Translations under genes and position numbers: made by a program | Part shown: positions 48,893 through 60,637 of the stretch, one piece after another | Layout: the number at the start of each line of letters is the position of its first letter | How positions within the stretch are numbered: position 1 is the stretch's first letter | Notes under the pieces: model-generated | Told to the model about the DNA's origin: nothing | What the model saw: only the letters and a program-made list of their open reading frames with translations | Database searches by the model: none | Assembly: GCA_036898135.1 (NCBI GenBank) | Contig: CM072511.1 | Span: forward strand, 161,312,814 to 161,376,813 | Length of the DNA: 64,000 nucleotides | Origin: Oncomelania hupensis | Lineage: Eukaryota > Mollusca > Gastropoda > Littorinimorpha > Pomatiopsidae | Direction: 5' to 3'

Positions 48893-49261
48893 GTTATTTG
48901 TCTTGTCGTTGGCATATTTGACTGAAAATCGCAGAAAGTGAGTGTGAATGGTATGAAGAACGACTGTAAGATTAGAAACGCCTAAAATCTGTATCCTTGT
49001 TGTAAATAAAATGTCTGACTCGGACTCTCTATCTCGCTGTCTCTATCTCTCTCTCCCCCTCTCTCTGTCGTCGCCTGTTTGAAGGCGTCACGGGAAGCAT
49101 GGTAGAGTGGTGATGGGGACGGGGGAGGCACTCCAAGGAAGGTATAGCTGTACATGACACGTTGATACCTAGGTCTGCCTGGATCTGCACGCACCAATGT
49201 ACTCGCCAGTGGGCCAAACAAACTTAATACAACGAAAAGTATTCTATGTTTAAAGTGAGTC
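48893..49261. other. No gene seen
   Basis: Unique sequence with a short CT-rich stretch (49030-49070). Confidence 0.4.
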
Positions 49262-49445
49262 TGTTAACACGACAATGGTCGAGTCAGCCCCGATGCTTGA
49301 ATGTTGTGTAACTCCATTTGGTTATCCGCGGAATCCGTTCACTCAGTATCAAGGCAGAAGTCGTTATAACGTTTTCCAACCCTAATCAGCAAAAGACGCA
49401 GACAGCATCAACAACTGTAACCAACATCTCTTATGTAATAAAAGG

Positions 49446-49970
49446 ATGGTGGAGGTTCATGAACCTTTTTCATAGTTCTTAGATCCCGAACTTCTGGGCA
49501 TTTCTTATACTCAGCACATCACCAACGACGAAGTCCGACAGAGCATCACACAAGCCTTTGGACAACACGATGACATGCTCACAGTGGTGAAAAAACGCAA
49601 ACTCCGATGGTATGGCCATGTCACCAGATCATTGGGCCTTGCAAAGACCATCCTGTAAGGCACAGTGCAAGGAGGTAGAAGAAGAGAAGAGGCTGACCGA
49701 AAAAGAGGTGGGAGGACAACATTTGAGAATGGACTGGCTTGACACTGAGCGAAGCCATGAGGGTTGCTGAGGACAGAGAAAGATGGAGTACGCTGGTTAA
49801 ACGATCATCTGTGGTGCCCCAACGACCTCCGATCGAGTTATGGGATAGGATAGGATAGATCCCGAACCCAGGTTCCTCAAACCTTTTTTGTCTAAAGGGT
49901 TCAGGGACCTAAGTTCGGGATGTGAGAACCTCGAGAAAAGGTTCCTGAACCGCCAGGAACCTTCCAGTTA
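49446..49970. mobile_element. Foldback element inside the LTR
   Basis: Left arm GGTTCATGAACCTTTT...TAGATCCCGAAC plus GGTTCCTCAAACCTTTTTT is mirrored by the right arm CTAAGTTCGGGATGTGAGAA / AAAAGGTTCCTGAACC. Without the LINE the element would be about 150 bp and almost fully palindromic. Confidence 0.65.
49492..49855 (+). pseudogene. RTE-like LINE 3' fragment with 12-bp target duplication
   Basis: Flanked by TAGATCCCGAAC at 49480-49491 and 49856-49867. It codes for LGISYTQHITNDEV-like sequence onward, with a stop near 49650, and ends in an ATAGG tail. Only ~365 bp of the 3' end inserted. Confidence 0.93.
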
Positions 49971-50335
49971 AGACAGGCCATTACAGAAAGAAGAGAACAA
50001 AAACAACATACAGTGGCGCAGACCACCCTACTTATATAGTCTATCAACAATGTAGAAAATAAAGAAAGTTCCAGAATGAGGCAATCAACAACCAAACACA
50101 ATTAAACTCGTCACTGGAGTTATGCACAGTCTTACGTCATAGAAAGTTCTACCGCCTTCAAAAATGCAATCTTCATCTGGTACTAAATACATCTCGAATG
50201 TTCTATCAAATAAACCAACGTTGGGTAAGTCCCCTCCAGCGACAGCCTAAATCAAAAGGAAAATAAGCACTACACATGGACGCTGCGTAGCTAAACACAT
50301 CAGTCGTAAATACAGTGCGAGTCTCAGTCGTAACA

Positions 50336-51470
50336 TAGTCTGATGTCATTGTTTTTTTTATCCCAACCTTTACGTTAGATAGTTATCATAGAATTGTTTG
50401 CTTGATACACATTATTTAAGTGAAAGCTTTCAAATAAGCGTGTAGGGAAGTTAAATAGACATTCGGCCCTGGATATAACGTCACCTCGCAAAGGCTAGCA
50501 AAGGGTTCTTTCTACGCAATCCTTACGCGTCTTATCCGATTCAACATCTCCAGGAACCCATCGCACGCAAACAACCACAGCAAAACCCTACCACACACGC
50601 TGAAAGCGTTGGGTCAAGCACCAGTAACTCCATGTATGAGCGTCTGCAGATATTCTAAGGGCTATAAGTCACCCGTTGCAACTAGAAGTCTACGAGTTCA
50701 TGGTCAGGACACGAAGTTTAGATTCTATTTCTCAGGATATTACACACAAACACACACACACACACACATGCATGAATATATGTATAAAATAGTCACCTCT
50801 TAGCATGAATTAAAGTTTTTATAGATGTTTACTTGGGGAGGGAGGGTGTTTTGGATTTGGCCTCAAACGCACTTTCAGATGTTGAGACAATATTTACATA
50901 TTGGGCTGCATGTAGAGTCAGGACAGGAGGGGACGGGGTGGGGCTGGGGGAAGGACTGTTCTGCAAATGACAAGTTGTGTCCTGGGGGCGAGATTGGGTG
51001 GGAGGTGTTGGTAGGGACGAGGGAAGCGGAATCCCTTTCCTGTTAACCCAACATTAGGCAAGCAAACTCAACACACTACACTGACTGTTAATGACGACTA
51101 ATTGCTGCATTTGGGATCGTCAGACAGCATTTACATATTGGGCTGCGTGGAGTGTTTGGAGGTCAATGAATAGTGGTGGCGGGTACATGTGAAGGAGATG
51201 AGGGGTGGGGTGTTCGTTAGACATGTTGCTTTTTGGAAAAAGAAACAGCAGAGGGGGGGGAGGGTGCAATAATTTCACTAAGCGTATATCACACTCGCAC
51301 AGCCAACAGGACTAGTAAACAGAATTTATTGGGAAAATACGGCAGTTAATTGCTGCTATTCATACTTTTAACCCAGGGCTTCCATATTGTGTGCTGTGGA
51401 GGATGTGCTAAGGGAATTGAGAAAATAATCCTGCATGAGTCTGGACAATTTCAAAAGTGTATAAGTATTG
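50336..51470. other. No gene seen
   Basis: Unique sequence. A short (CA)n at 50748-50768 and G-rich DNA at 50910-51020 and 51240-51262. The repeated phrase ATTTACATATTGGGCTGC (50891, 51129) marks a diverged ~240-bp duplication. Confidence 0.45.
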
Positions 51471-51534
<64 letters not shown>

Positions 51535-51585
51535 CCTCCCTCCCTCCCTACCTCCCTACCTCCCTCCCTCCCTCCCACCCTCTCC

Positions 51586-51632
<47 letters not shown>

Positions 51633-51640
51633 TCTCTCTC

Positions 51641-51717
<77 letters not shown>

Positions 51718-51901
51718 CAGTCTGGCCGGCTGTGTTTCTGGGGGAGATGGAGTGATTAGTGTTTTAGTTTGTACCTCCCGCTGGACGATAAATCAGAAAT
51801 CATGTAGAGGACTTTTTCGCGAACCTATAACATTCATTTTTGTTCGAAAAAATTAACTGTCCATGACGAATAATAATAATAATTTATTATTATTATTATT
51901 A

Positions 51902-51988
<87 letters not shown>
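51471..51988 (+). repeat. (CT)n/(CCCT)n and (TTA)n microsatellites
   Basis: CT-rich block at 51471-51713 with a CCCT/CCTA interior, and (AAT)-(TTA)n at 51868-51988. Long frames here are artefacts. Confidence 0.96.
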
Positions 51989-51990
<2 letters not shown>

Positions 51991-52405
51991 AATACATGGA
52001 TTTATAACGCGTACATCCCTCACAGTTACAGCGATTCAATGCGCTAAGTCTAGACAAAAGTCAGTCCAAAATGCCATTGACCGATCGGTCCACGGATTGA
52101 CTGACACCTTGTGTCAAAGGTCAAAACAGTCCAGGGCATAGGCCCGCCTCTTGGGGCCTGCATACACTTTTAGCACTGACCTCTATTGTGCCAGACGAGT
52201 GATGAAACGTCATGGCCAAGTGGCAACCCAGGCCAGTTGGCCACGCGCCATATCGGTGCAGTCTCTGCGATTTATAACCTGCCATTAAGGGAAAGCGAAC
52301 CTACTAACCCACTTTTACACTGCCCGGACATAGAGACGTCAAACCTGCAGCTGACTTTCCGCCAGCTTGGGTACCTTCACTTCCGCTTTCGTGTCCTAGC
52401 CGGGG
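51989..52405. other. No gene seen; probable retroposon 3' sequence
   Basis: Directly after the TTA tract. Phrases such as GATTTATAACGCGTACATCC resemble reverse retroposon 3' ends seen beside the AAT tracts at 28411 and 62990. No coding domain. Confidence 0.4.
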
Positions 52406-53157
52406 GCTACACCTATACAGCCAGCTACACCTATACAGCCAGCTACACCTATACAGCCAGCTACACCTATACACCCAGCTACACCTATACAGCCAGCTAC
52501 ACCTATACACCCAGCTACACCTATACACCCAGCTACACCTATACAGCCAGCTACACCTATACAGCCAGCTACACCTATACACCCAGCTACACCTATACAC
52601 ACAGCTACACCTATACACCCAGCTACACCTATACAGTCAGCTACACCTATACACCCAGCTACACCTATACAGCCAGCTACATCTATACAGTCAGCTACAC
52701 CTATACACCCAGCTACATCTATACACCCAGCTACATCTATACAGCCAGCTACATCTATACAGCCAGCTACACCTATACAGCCAGCTACACCTATACAGCC
52801 AGCTACACCTATACACCCAGCTACATCTATACACCCAGCTACATCTATACAGCCAGCTACATCTATACAGCCAGCTACACCTATACAGCCAGCTACACCT
52901 ATACAGCCAGCTACACCTATACACCCAGCTACATCTATACACCCAGCTACACCTATACAGTCAGCTACACCTATACACCCAGCTACATCTATACAGCCAG
53001 CTACATCTATACAGCCAGCTACACCTATACAGCCAGCTACACCTATACACCCAGCTACACCTATAAACCCAGCTACACCTATAAACCACCTATAAACCCA
53101 GCTACACCTATACACCCAGCTACACCTATACACCCAGCTACACCTATACACCCAGCT
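52406..53157 (+). repeat. 18-bp minisatellite, ~41 copies, open on both strands
   Basis: Unit AGCTACACCTATACAGCC with variants ACACCC, ACAGTC and ATCTATACA. The unit length is a multiple of 3 and lacks stops, so it yields a 341-codon frame on plus (SYTYTA repeats) and a 281-codon frame on minus (CIGVAG repeats). No start context or domain beyond the repeat. Confidence 0.96.
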
Positions 53158-53164
53158 AACACTA

Positions 53165-53370
53165 GGTCTATTCTCCCGCATCCCTTCTTGCCCAGGATTG
53201 TGCTCAGTTGACTGGGGCGTGATACTCCGCGCCTGAGCCATGGCAGCAAGGGAGCGCCTGGAGCAGCTTGGGTTAGAGCTTGTTATGGCCAGCGCCTTGA
53301 GCAGCTCTTGACCAGGAAAAGCGCGATATAACTAACTAACTAACTAACTAACTAAATAAATAAATAAATA
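53165..53370 (+). mobile_element. tRNA-SINE S2, diverged 3' part
   Basis: GCCCAGGATTGTGCTCAGTT, GGCCAGCGCCTTGAGCAGCT and AAAAGCGCGATATAACTAAC, with (AACT)n/(AAAT)n tail. It follows the 18-bp array immediately. Confidence 0.82.
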
Positions 53371-54721
53371 TGGAATGTACAGCTTAGTACTGAATAGATT
53401 GGCATCATTGCATTGCATTAATTAACTGGTTTGTTGCCAAGTGGTTGCGCACTAATGAATCTATAATGAAGGCAGGCACCGTGTTTGGTTTTAATGGCAC
53501 ACTTTTTGGCTGGTCAGTTACTGTGTGATAGGTCTGCATGAGATCACGAATCGAACAGCTTTGGTAATTAATGTGAAAGGGGAAAGTATTTACTTGTATT
53601 AATAAAACATTTTCGAGTTCGTTTAACTACAAAAAGTTAATGTTTAGGGGTCAGACACGTCCTGCGGCAAGGTTTGTTCACGTATTGCTAAGCAGAGGAT
53701 TACGTCCCTTGTATCGAGGACTCAAACTCGCCGCTTGGTGCGCGCCAAGCGCATCTGTCATCACCTTTTACATAGCTGTGTGGCGTTATGATCCTTCCTT
53801 GTGAAGTTGTACATTCTTTGGTTCCATGAACAATCAGTCTTACCGCAACGTATACGCGCATGGGACAATAAATACTTCCGAAGCAGAACAGGTGGGAAGG
53901 CTTGAGGGCTAAAGCTGATTCTCCACCACTAAAAGCTCCGCGCTTCCAGCCATCTCTGCTCCCCTGCGTAGCCACTGATGGCGCTGGATTTGCTCTAATC
54001 TCACATCGGATGCCAACCTGTGGTGACCCCGGAAGGTCAAACGTGCTGCGCATGCGCACGCCTTATGAAGGAAGCCGGTGCATAATTGGCGCGAAGAAGA
54101 CAAATAAATCATTACGGGCGAAAGCGGTATGGAAGGAGAGAAAGGATGTCCTGCTGCTGCTTTTGAGCTCTTTTAACCGCTTTGTGCTGCTCTTTCTGTT
54201 GGCTAGGGTTTAAGGAGAAGGAGGAGGAGAAGAAGAGGGAGGAGGAACAGAAGACCATGGAAGTTAAAAGTCTACACCAACCATTGGCGATACTCCAGAC
54301 GGGAATAGCCATCCCAGGGTACAAGGCGTAGAGACCTAAATCAACACTGAACCACCAGAGCAATCAAATTGCTGAGGTGGACAGTGAAAAAAAGGTTTTA
54401 AAAATGTAAAGAGGTCACACCTTTTCCCACCCACCCCCTCCACCCCCCAACTCTCCCCCGTAACCTTTCACTCGTTGGGGAGGGAAGCGTTTAAAATCTC
54501 CCTTTTCTCTAGGCCAGCTTAATGAGGGCGATTCACATCTCCTCTCCTTCGATACTTTACCTAGGCCGGTTCTAAACAGATCCCGGTATCCATTCACAGC
54601 TGGCTGAACTGGACCGTGTGTCGACCGATTTTCAATCTTGTTTGTGTGTCGTTTTGGTGGTTCCCTTCCAAGCAAGGCCACCCATCCAAGTACTAACCCT
54701 TCCCGACGTTGCTTTAACATC
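53371..54721. other. No gene seen
   Basis: Mostly unique. A G+C-richer stretch near 53900-54130 has frames on both strands (about 100-119 codons) without recognisable domains. C-rich DNA at 54420-54470. Confidence 0.45.
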
Positions 54722-54845
54722 AAACGTATCCCCACTTTCTGGAAATTTAGGGCTTTAAATTTCCCACTGTCGCTTTCTTTCTCCTTTGTTCTTTCTCATT
54801 CCTATTGTTTTATCAATCTACTATACTATCTTCTTCTTCGCTAGA
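54722..54845 (+). mobile_element. Retroposon R4, 5' fragment
   Basis: Matches R4 from TCCCCACTTTCTGGAAATTT to TTCTTCTTCGCTAGACC. It ends where a LINE fragment begins. Confidence 0.78.
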
Positions 54846-55256
54846 CCTCACAGCAGATCTACAACGAAGAATACAAAGTATGGAGATGAGGTGCTACAAA
54901 AGACTTCTGGGCATTTCCTATACCCAGCCCATCGCCAAGGAGGAAGACCGCAGACCATCACACAAGCCATTGGACCACACCTGCTCATAGTGGTGAAGAA
55001 ACGGAAATTCCGATGGTATGGCCAATACACCAGATCATCAGGCCTTGCAAAGACCATCCTGCAAGGCACGGTGCAAGGAGGTAGAAAAAAGATGGGGACC
55101 AAAATAGAGGTGGGAGGACAACATTCGAGAATGGACTGGCTTGACACTGAGCGAAACCATCAGGGTTGCTGAGGACAGAGAAAGATGGAGTACGCTGGTT
55201 AAACGATCATCTGTGGTGCCCCAACGACCTACGATTACGTGATAGGATAGGATAGG
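54846..55256 (+). pseudogene. RTE-like LINE 3' fragment inserted into R4
   Basis: Starts LTADLQRRIQSMEMRCYKRL and runs through HQPLDH/KKRKFRWYG to the family end. Frames are broken. The ATAGG tail at 55239-55255 changes directly into the ATTGT/ATTGC array. Confidence 0.87.
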
Positions 55257-56310
55257 CATTGTATTGCATTGTATTGTATTGTATTGCATTGCAATGTATT
55301 GTATTGTATTGTATTGTATTGTATTGTATTGTATTGTATTGTATTGCATTGCATTGCAATGTAATGTATTGTATTGCATTGCATTGCATTGTATTATACT
55401 GTATTGCATTGCAATGTATTGTATTGCATTGTATTGTAGTGAATTGTATTGTATTGCATTGTATTGCATTGCATTGTATTGCAGTGTATTGTATTGTATT
55501 GCATTGTATTGAATTGTATTGTATTGTATAGCATTGTATTGTATTGCATTGTATTGTATTGCATTGTATTGTATTGCATTGTATTGCACTGCATTGTATT
55601 GCATTGTATTGTATTGTGTTGTATTGCAGTGTATTGTATTGCATTGTATTGTATTGTGTTGTATTGCAGTGCAGTGCATTGTATTGTATTGTATTGCGTT
55701 GTATTGTGTTGTATTGCAGTGCATTGTATTGTATTGTATTGTATTGTATTGCATTGTATTGTATTGCAGCCCTATGTCTGATCCGTAAGTGTATAAACGG
55801 CTGTAAATATTTATACTGTTTTTCTTCCTGGGCCTAACCGGGCATATAGATAGCTGTGAATAGGTTTTTGCTATTCTATTTTCTGTCTTTTTTGTCATTT
55901 GTGTACATAGCTGTAAATAGTATATTTTTGTCTTTTTTGTAATTTATGTACATAGTGTAAATAGTCTGTACCTTTACTGTCCCGTCTTTTGGTGTATTGT
56001 AGCAAAAGTGATGTTTCATCGAGTGCATGTATTTATATGTAATGACTATGTAAAGCGTGGTGAGTCTGGTCATCATAGGCTGGAGTACCCGCTAAATAAA
56101 AATCCGTTATTATTATTGTGTTGTATTGCAGTGTATTGTATTGCATTGTATTGTATTGTATTGCAGTGCATTGTATTGTATTGTGTTGTATTGCAGTGCA
56201 TTGTATTGTATTGCATTGTATTGTATTGCATTGTATTGTATTGTGTTGTATTGCAGTGTACTGTATTGCAGTATATTGCATAGTATTGCTTTGCATTATA
56301 TTGTATTGTT
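55257..56310 (+). repeat. (ATTGT/ATTGC)n pentamer arrays split by a unique insert
   Basis: Pentamer arrays at 55257-55770 and 56116-56310. The 345 bp between them (55771-56115) is unique and ends CCGCTAAATAAAAATCCGTT plus (ATT)n, the look of a retroposon 3' end that inserted into the array. Confidence 0.92.
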
Positions 56311-56500
56311 TGTTGGTCAGAAAGAAAAGGCAGCAAAATAGATAACTGCATTGGGAACTGTGGTGGGCCTGAAGGGTTAAAACAAGAGATGATGCATCGT
56401 GATGCAGATGCAGATTTTGTCTCCTCCTTCGCTCTATCATTCCTCTATTTCTGGCATGTCCACACACACACACACCCACACACTCACACACACACACACA

Positions 56501-56539
<39 letters not shown>

Positions 56540-56594
56540 CCCTTCTCCCCCTCCTTTCCCCACCCCCCAAACCTCCAATGCCATTATGGCGTAC
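56311..56594 (+). other. No gene seen; (CA)n
   Basis: Unique spacer with (CA)n at 56461-56535. Confidence 0.6.
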
Positions 56595-57060
56595 ACCCGG
56601 ACTTACGAGGACCAATCAGAAGCGAGAGTGTGACGTCACGAGTTTAGAGATCAACCTAAACTCCTTCCACATGCATGATCATACCCAATACATGTTGTCT
56701 GGTACACCCGACTTGGCGAGCGAAGGCAGTTGAATTTACTTTTTGCATGTCGATCTTAGTGAAGTTGTTTCATATTATGGTCAAATCGTGAAAGGGTACA
56801 CTACATCGTAATGGAAAAAGTGCCTTGCTGTAGTGAAATTACACAGCTACATATGTTTATAAATTCGAACCGGGGCGGGATGAACATTGCGCCACTAGAC
56901 TCCGACCAACGCATAAGCCGTAAAACGTTAACCAACTATGGTCACTCATAAGCCGTGGCTACTCATCAAAATTTCGGTCAATGAAAAATCTCATAACCCA
57001 ATGCATAAGCCATAAAAACGTAAGCCAAATGTGGCCATTACTTCAGTAGTCTGGCTACAT
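56595..57060 (-). repeat. Dispersed repeat R5, copy 2 (uninterrupted)
   Basis: Reverse counterpart of 27325-28290. It lacks the LINE present there; the empty site lies around 56740-56756. Confidence 0.82.
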
Positions 57061-57298
57061 AGTACCGACACACTTGGCAACATAGCAGCAATAATTGGTA
57101 CTGACAACAAAACAATGGTTGAAAAGTAACTCCTTATTGGGAATTGCTTATATCTTTTGTAATTAGTGCTGCATTTGTATGATACAAGATGTACTGTGAT
57201 CCTTACAGTGGTAAAATGTAACTGCTGATCTCAAAATTTATGCAACGACAACAACAACAACAGCAACAGAATATGAACACCACTATACTGTATATATA
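57061..57298. other. No gene seen
   Basis: Short unique spacer with an (AAC)n stretch near 57246-57268. Confidence 0.4.
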
Positions 57299-57705
57299 GG
57301 GCGGCACGTTGGCCTAATGGTAGAGCTTTGGCTTGCGGATCTGAAGGTCCTGGGTTCGAGCCCAGGCCGGGGCATTGTGTTGTGTCCTTGGGAAAGATAC
57401 TTTACTCCCGTTTCCTACTCCTTCGGATGAGAGTATAAACCGAGGTCTAGTCTGTGTCGCATACATTCCATCATAACGGACTTTAAAGATCCTGACGCCC
57501 ATGTCCTAGACGGGTGAGTGCCGGTGACAAGAACACACCCAGCATGCACCTAGGTCCTTCTTTCCCATCCCTGGCTGCCCAGGATTGTGCTCAGTTGTCC
57601 GGGCGTCAGACCATGCGTCCAAAGGCTGCGGGTGGGCGTATCGAGTTAGATCCTGTCCTCTTGAGCTGGAAAAGCGCTATATAAGAACGATTAAATATAT
57701 ACAAA
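57299..57705 (+). mobile_element. tRNA-derived SINE, family S2, full copy
   Basis: tRNA-like head with A box (TGGCCTAATGG, 57310-57320) and B box (GGTTCGAGCCC, 57353-57363), ~330-bp body, 3' end AAAGCGCTATATAAGAACGA and an A/T-rich tail. Partial copies at 46612, 47688, 47958, 53165 and 58143 mostly hold the 3' part, like LINE-style 5' truncation. Confidence 0.92.
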
Positions 57706-58142
57706 TAAAATCATTAAATGTCAATTCACTCCCATACCCCTTACTTGCCCCTTCCACCCCGCTGCACCCCTTCCTTTACACCCCGTCCATCCTACACACA
57801 CACGCCCCCTTCCCTACCTCCTACTTCCAGCATGGAATTGCTGTATTCGTTGTATCTCCAGTTTCCGCAAGTTCGTCTTGCTAGTGCGAAGTTATAACGG
57901 GCTACGTCCTGAGGAAGTTTGACACTAAAAGCAGAAAGGGTGTAGCTGTCTTGGGAGTCTAGCCGTGGGTGAACTTTCCCTGTAAGTTTAATTTGTCAAT
58001 TGCGTTGGAGTGGACAGTCATGAGTCTGGCGGACACACGGAGACTGCTGGAACACCCGCCTCCCAATGAAAGTGTATGCGTGTCTTGAAATTAAAACGAG
58101 CGTGCACGAGCGCGCGCGCGCACACACACACACCAACACACA
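57706..58142. other. No gene seen
   Basis: C-rich and then unique sequence. (GC)n/(CA)n near 58108-58146. Confidence 0.45.
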
Positions 58143-58214
58143 CACTGAGTTAGATCCTGTATCGGCCAGCGCCTTGAGCAGCTCTTGAGTTGGAAAAGCG
58201 CTATATAAGAACAA

Positions 58215-58246
<32 letters not shown>

Positions 58247-58249
58247 ATG
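58143..58249 (+). mobile_element. tRNA-SINE S2, 3' end only
   Basis: GAGTTAGATCCTGTATCGGC to GCGCTATATAAGAACAATTA, then (AAAT)n. It abuts an LTR1 copy. Confidence 0.88.
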
Positions 58250-58957
58250 ATTGAGACGCACGCGATAGATCCGATCATTTTGTTTCGCAAAGCATGCAGT
58301 AACAGAGTGTATTTACCTTTGATTTGATTGTGCGTTGTTGCTGGAAGAAGCTTTGTATAATGCTGATAATTTTCCTCGGTCGATTTTGTTGAGAATTTTC
58401 AGGAATTTCTTTGTTTATTATCGACCGAAGCTTTTGGAAAGGTCTGGTAATAGTTAAGCGATTTTTCTAACATAAAGTACGTCCTAAGACGTAAAGACAG
58501 TGCATAGTTCCGGTGACCAGTTTTATTTTGATTGGGTGTTATTGCGCCATGCTGGAATGTTCGAACTTTTTCTCGATTGCGGAGAGGCTATATAAGTAAT
58601 GCACTGCCTGCTAGCACGAGAAGGGTACGTATGTACTCTTTTTGATATGATGTTGATGATCATTGTTGTAAAGGTGGCGACGTGGTGATTCGACCTTAAC
58701 GCAAAAGCAATAGGAGGTCAACCTTCGTTATTCCTTACTTCCTTCCTAGTAGGAATGGTTTATGGAGATTTTTGACCATGACTGTTGTAGTGATTTTCGG
58801 AAAGCGATTCCTGTATGCAGTTGTTGAAGTTTGCTGAATACAGTTGGGAAACTTTATACGACGACTCCTGCCTTGTTGCTCAGTGAAAAAAACGATAAAC
58901 TGATAAACGAATTCGAGATTCAAGCTTGGGGGCTGAATCGGCTATTGATAAATAACC
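58250..58957 (+). mobile_element. LTR1 copy with both termini damaged
   Basis: GAGACGCACGCGATAGATCC to GGGGGCTGAATCGGCTATTG. The first ~25 bp are replaced by the S2 tail and the last ~30 bp by (CA)n. A TATA box (GCTATATAAG) lies near 58606. About 130 bp of extra sequence follows near 58620-58780 compared with other copies. No target duplication is left. Confidence 0.82.
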
Positions 58958-58963
58958 GTATGC

Positions 58964-58994
<31 letters not shown>

Positions 58995-59165
58995 ACACAC
59001 GCACACACCCTCCCCCCCCCACACACATACCCTCATACACACACATTCTCTATCTCACACATAGACACACATTCACACACATCCACAACACCCCCCACAA
59101 CAACACACACACAACACCCCCCACAACAACAACAACACACACACACACACACACACGCACAAACA
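58958..59165 (+). repeat. (CA)n and variants
   Basis: CA-rich low-complexity DNA with CCCCCC and AACAAC interruptions. Confidence 0.95.
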
Positions 59166-59512
59166 AGCCCCCGAGCACCTAAAAACTTTCGTTCAAACAT
59201 TTTTACCACATTTTCAGAACATTGAGCCGCACTGTCGTAAAATGTCAGCCGACCCAAAAACTGAGAGCGATAAAATGATTGGCTGGAACATGGTGCGGGC
59301 TATTTTACGAGGCAAATGATTGGATAAACGCGCGAGCTTCGGTCAACAACAGGGAGAGGCTTTTAGCTGATGAAGCTGCTGCAGTGTTTGTGGTCTGCCC
59401 ACGACAGCTTGCTTTACGGCACTTGCCACAAGTTTTTAAACTGACCCACGGAGCTTCCTCCAGACTTCCAGATGATGAGAAACCTACCCACATACTTACT
59501 GACTTTCCCTGA

Positions 59513-59516
<4 letters not shown>
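59166..59516. other. No gene seen
   Basis: Unique stretch. A 77-codon plus-strand frame (59279-59512) has no recognisable domain. Confidence 0.4.
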
Positions 59517-59589
<73 letters not shown>

Positions 59590-59621
59590 ATCATCATCAT
59601 CATCATCATCATCATCTTTTT

Positions 59622-59663
<42 letters not shown>

Positions 59664-59775
59664 TTACTACTACTACTACTACTACTACTACTTCCTAATC
59701 ATCGTAGCTTCCAGACGATGAATACCCACAGACATGTTGAGTTTGCCAGGCAAATCGTCGTCGTTGTCGCTGTCG

Positions 59776-59844
<69 letters not shown>
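59517..59844 (+). repeat. (ATC)n and (CTA)n microsatellites
   Basis: (ATC)n at 59517-59614, (CTA)n at 59621-59690, (ATC)n at 59774-59844. Poly-Ser frames are artefacts. Confidence 0.96.
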
Positions 59845-60637
59845 AGCCTCTGGAGTAAGGAAGATTCACAAAGTGAGCAGACAGCGAGAAACGATGGGAG
59901 CTCAGGGCTATCTATATAGGTTTATTTACTAGAATTTTGGCCAAACACTGACACAGACTGACCAGGGGATTGCCAAATGACCTCACTATTAGAATTATGG
60001 ACACAGTGTGACCAGAGACGGGATAAACCATACAGCTAGAATTACAGAATTATACGATAGACAACATCATGGACTGACCCTGCAGAGCTGCACGCAGTGA
60101 CATACGGCTGGAATTATGGGCAAACAGTCTGACCTCTTAGCACGGAGAACCGTACGTTGGGCTGGTCGGTCGTAGTGTAAACACCGAAAGGAGCCAAGAA
60201 CTAAGCCTGCCTTCTGCGGCCACGTTCAGGACACCGGAGCCCATCTGGCTTTGGTCAACAATTGACGGTCCAGTCCATTTGCTCCTAGACTGTACTGTTG
60301 TCCAACTACTGACCCGCACCAAGATTGGAGCCGAATCTCACGCTGCACGTGCTTGCTGTAGTTGTTTTTACCTTGTTGCATTATGCATGTGCTCAGTAAG
60401 AAGTAATCACAGAATGCGCAGATGTAAATCAAACCTTTTAACTTTGAGCGCGTGCTCGCGTGCCTTCAGTATATTATAATTGACAGATATACTTGTTCTC
60501 AGAAGCAGTGCAGCACGATCGGGGACGGCTTTATTGTCTAGTGTTGCAGATATCTTTATTCAAAGAGTCAGCGTAATAACTTTTGTCTAAAATATTAGAT
60601 GTAATACTGTCAATGCTGATCATTGCAGTGATGGATT
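59845..60637. other. No gene seen
   Basis: Unique sequence with loose repetition of GAATTATGG and CAGACTGACC-type phrases at 59930-60130. Confidence 0.45.

Larger units (their letters stand above)
49262..50335 (-). mobile_element. LTR1-like solo LTR carrying nested insertions
   Basis: On plus it starts TGTTAACACGACAATGGTCG and ends GTCGTAACA. Flanks GAGTC (49257-49261) and TAGTC (50336-50340) match in 4 of 5 bases. LTR1 landmarks are present in reverse: CAGCCCCGATGCTTGAA, CATCAACAACTGTA, CTTATATAGT and CTTACGTCATA. It is interrupted by a foldback (about 49446-49970), which is itself interrupted by a LINE. Confidence 0.8.

Noticed and set aside
53700..54213. Overlapping frames of 103-119 codons as a gene
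   Set aside because: No domain, no splice context, and both strands are equally open in a G+C-richer patch.
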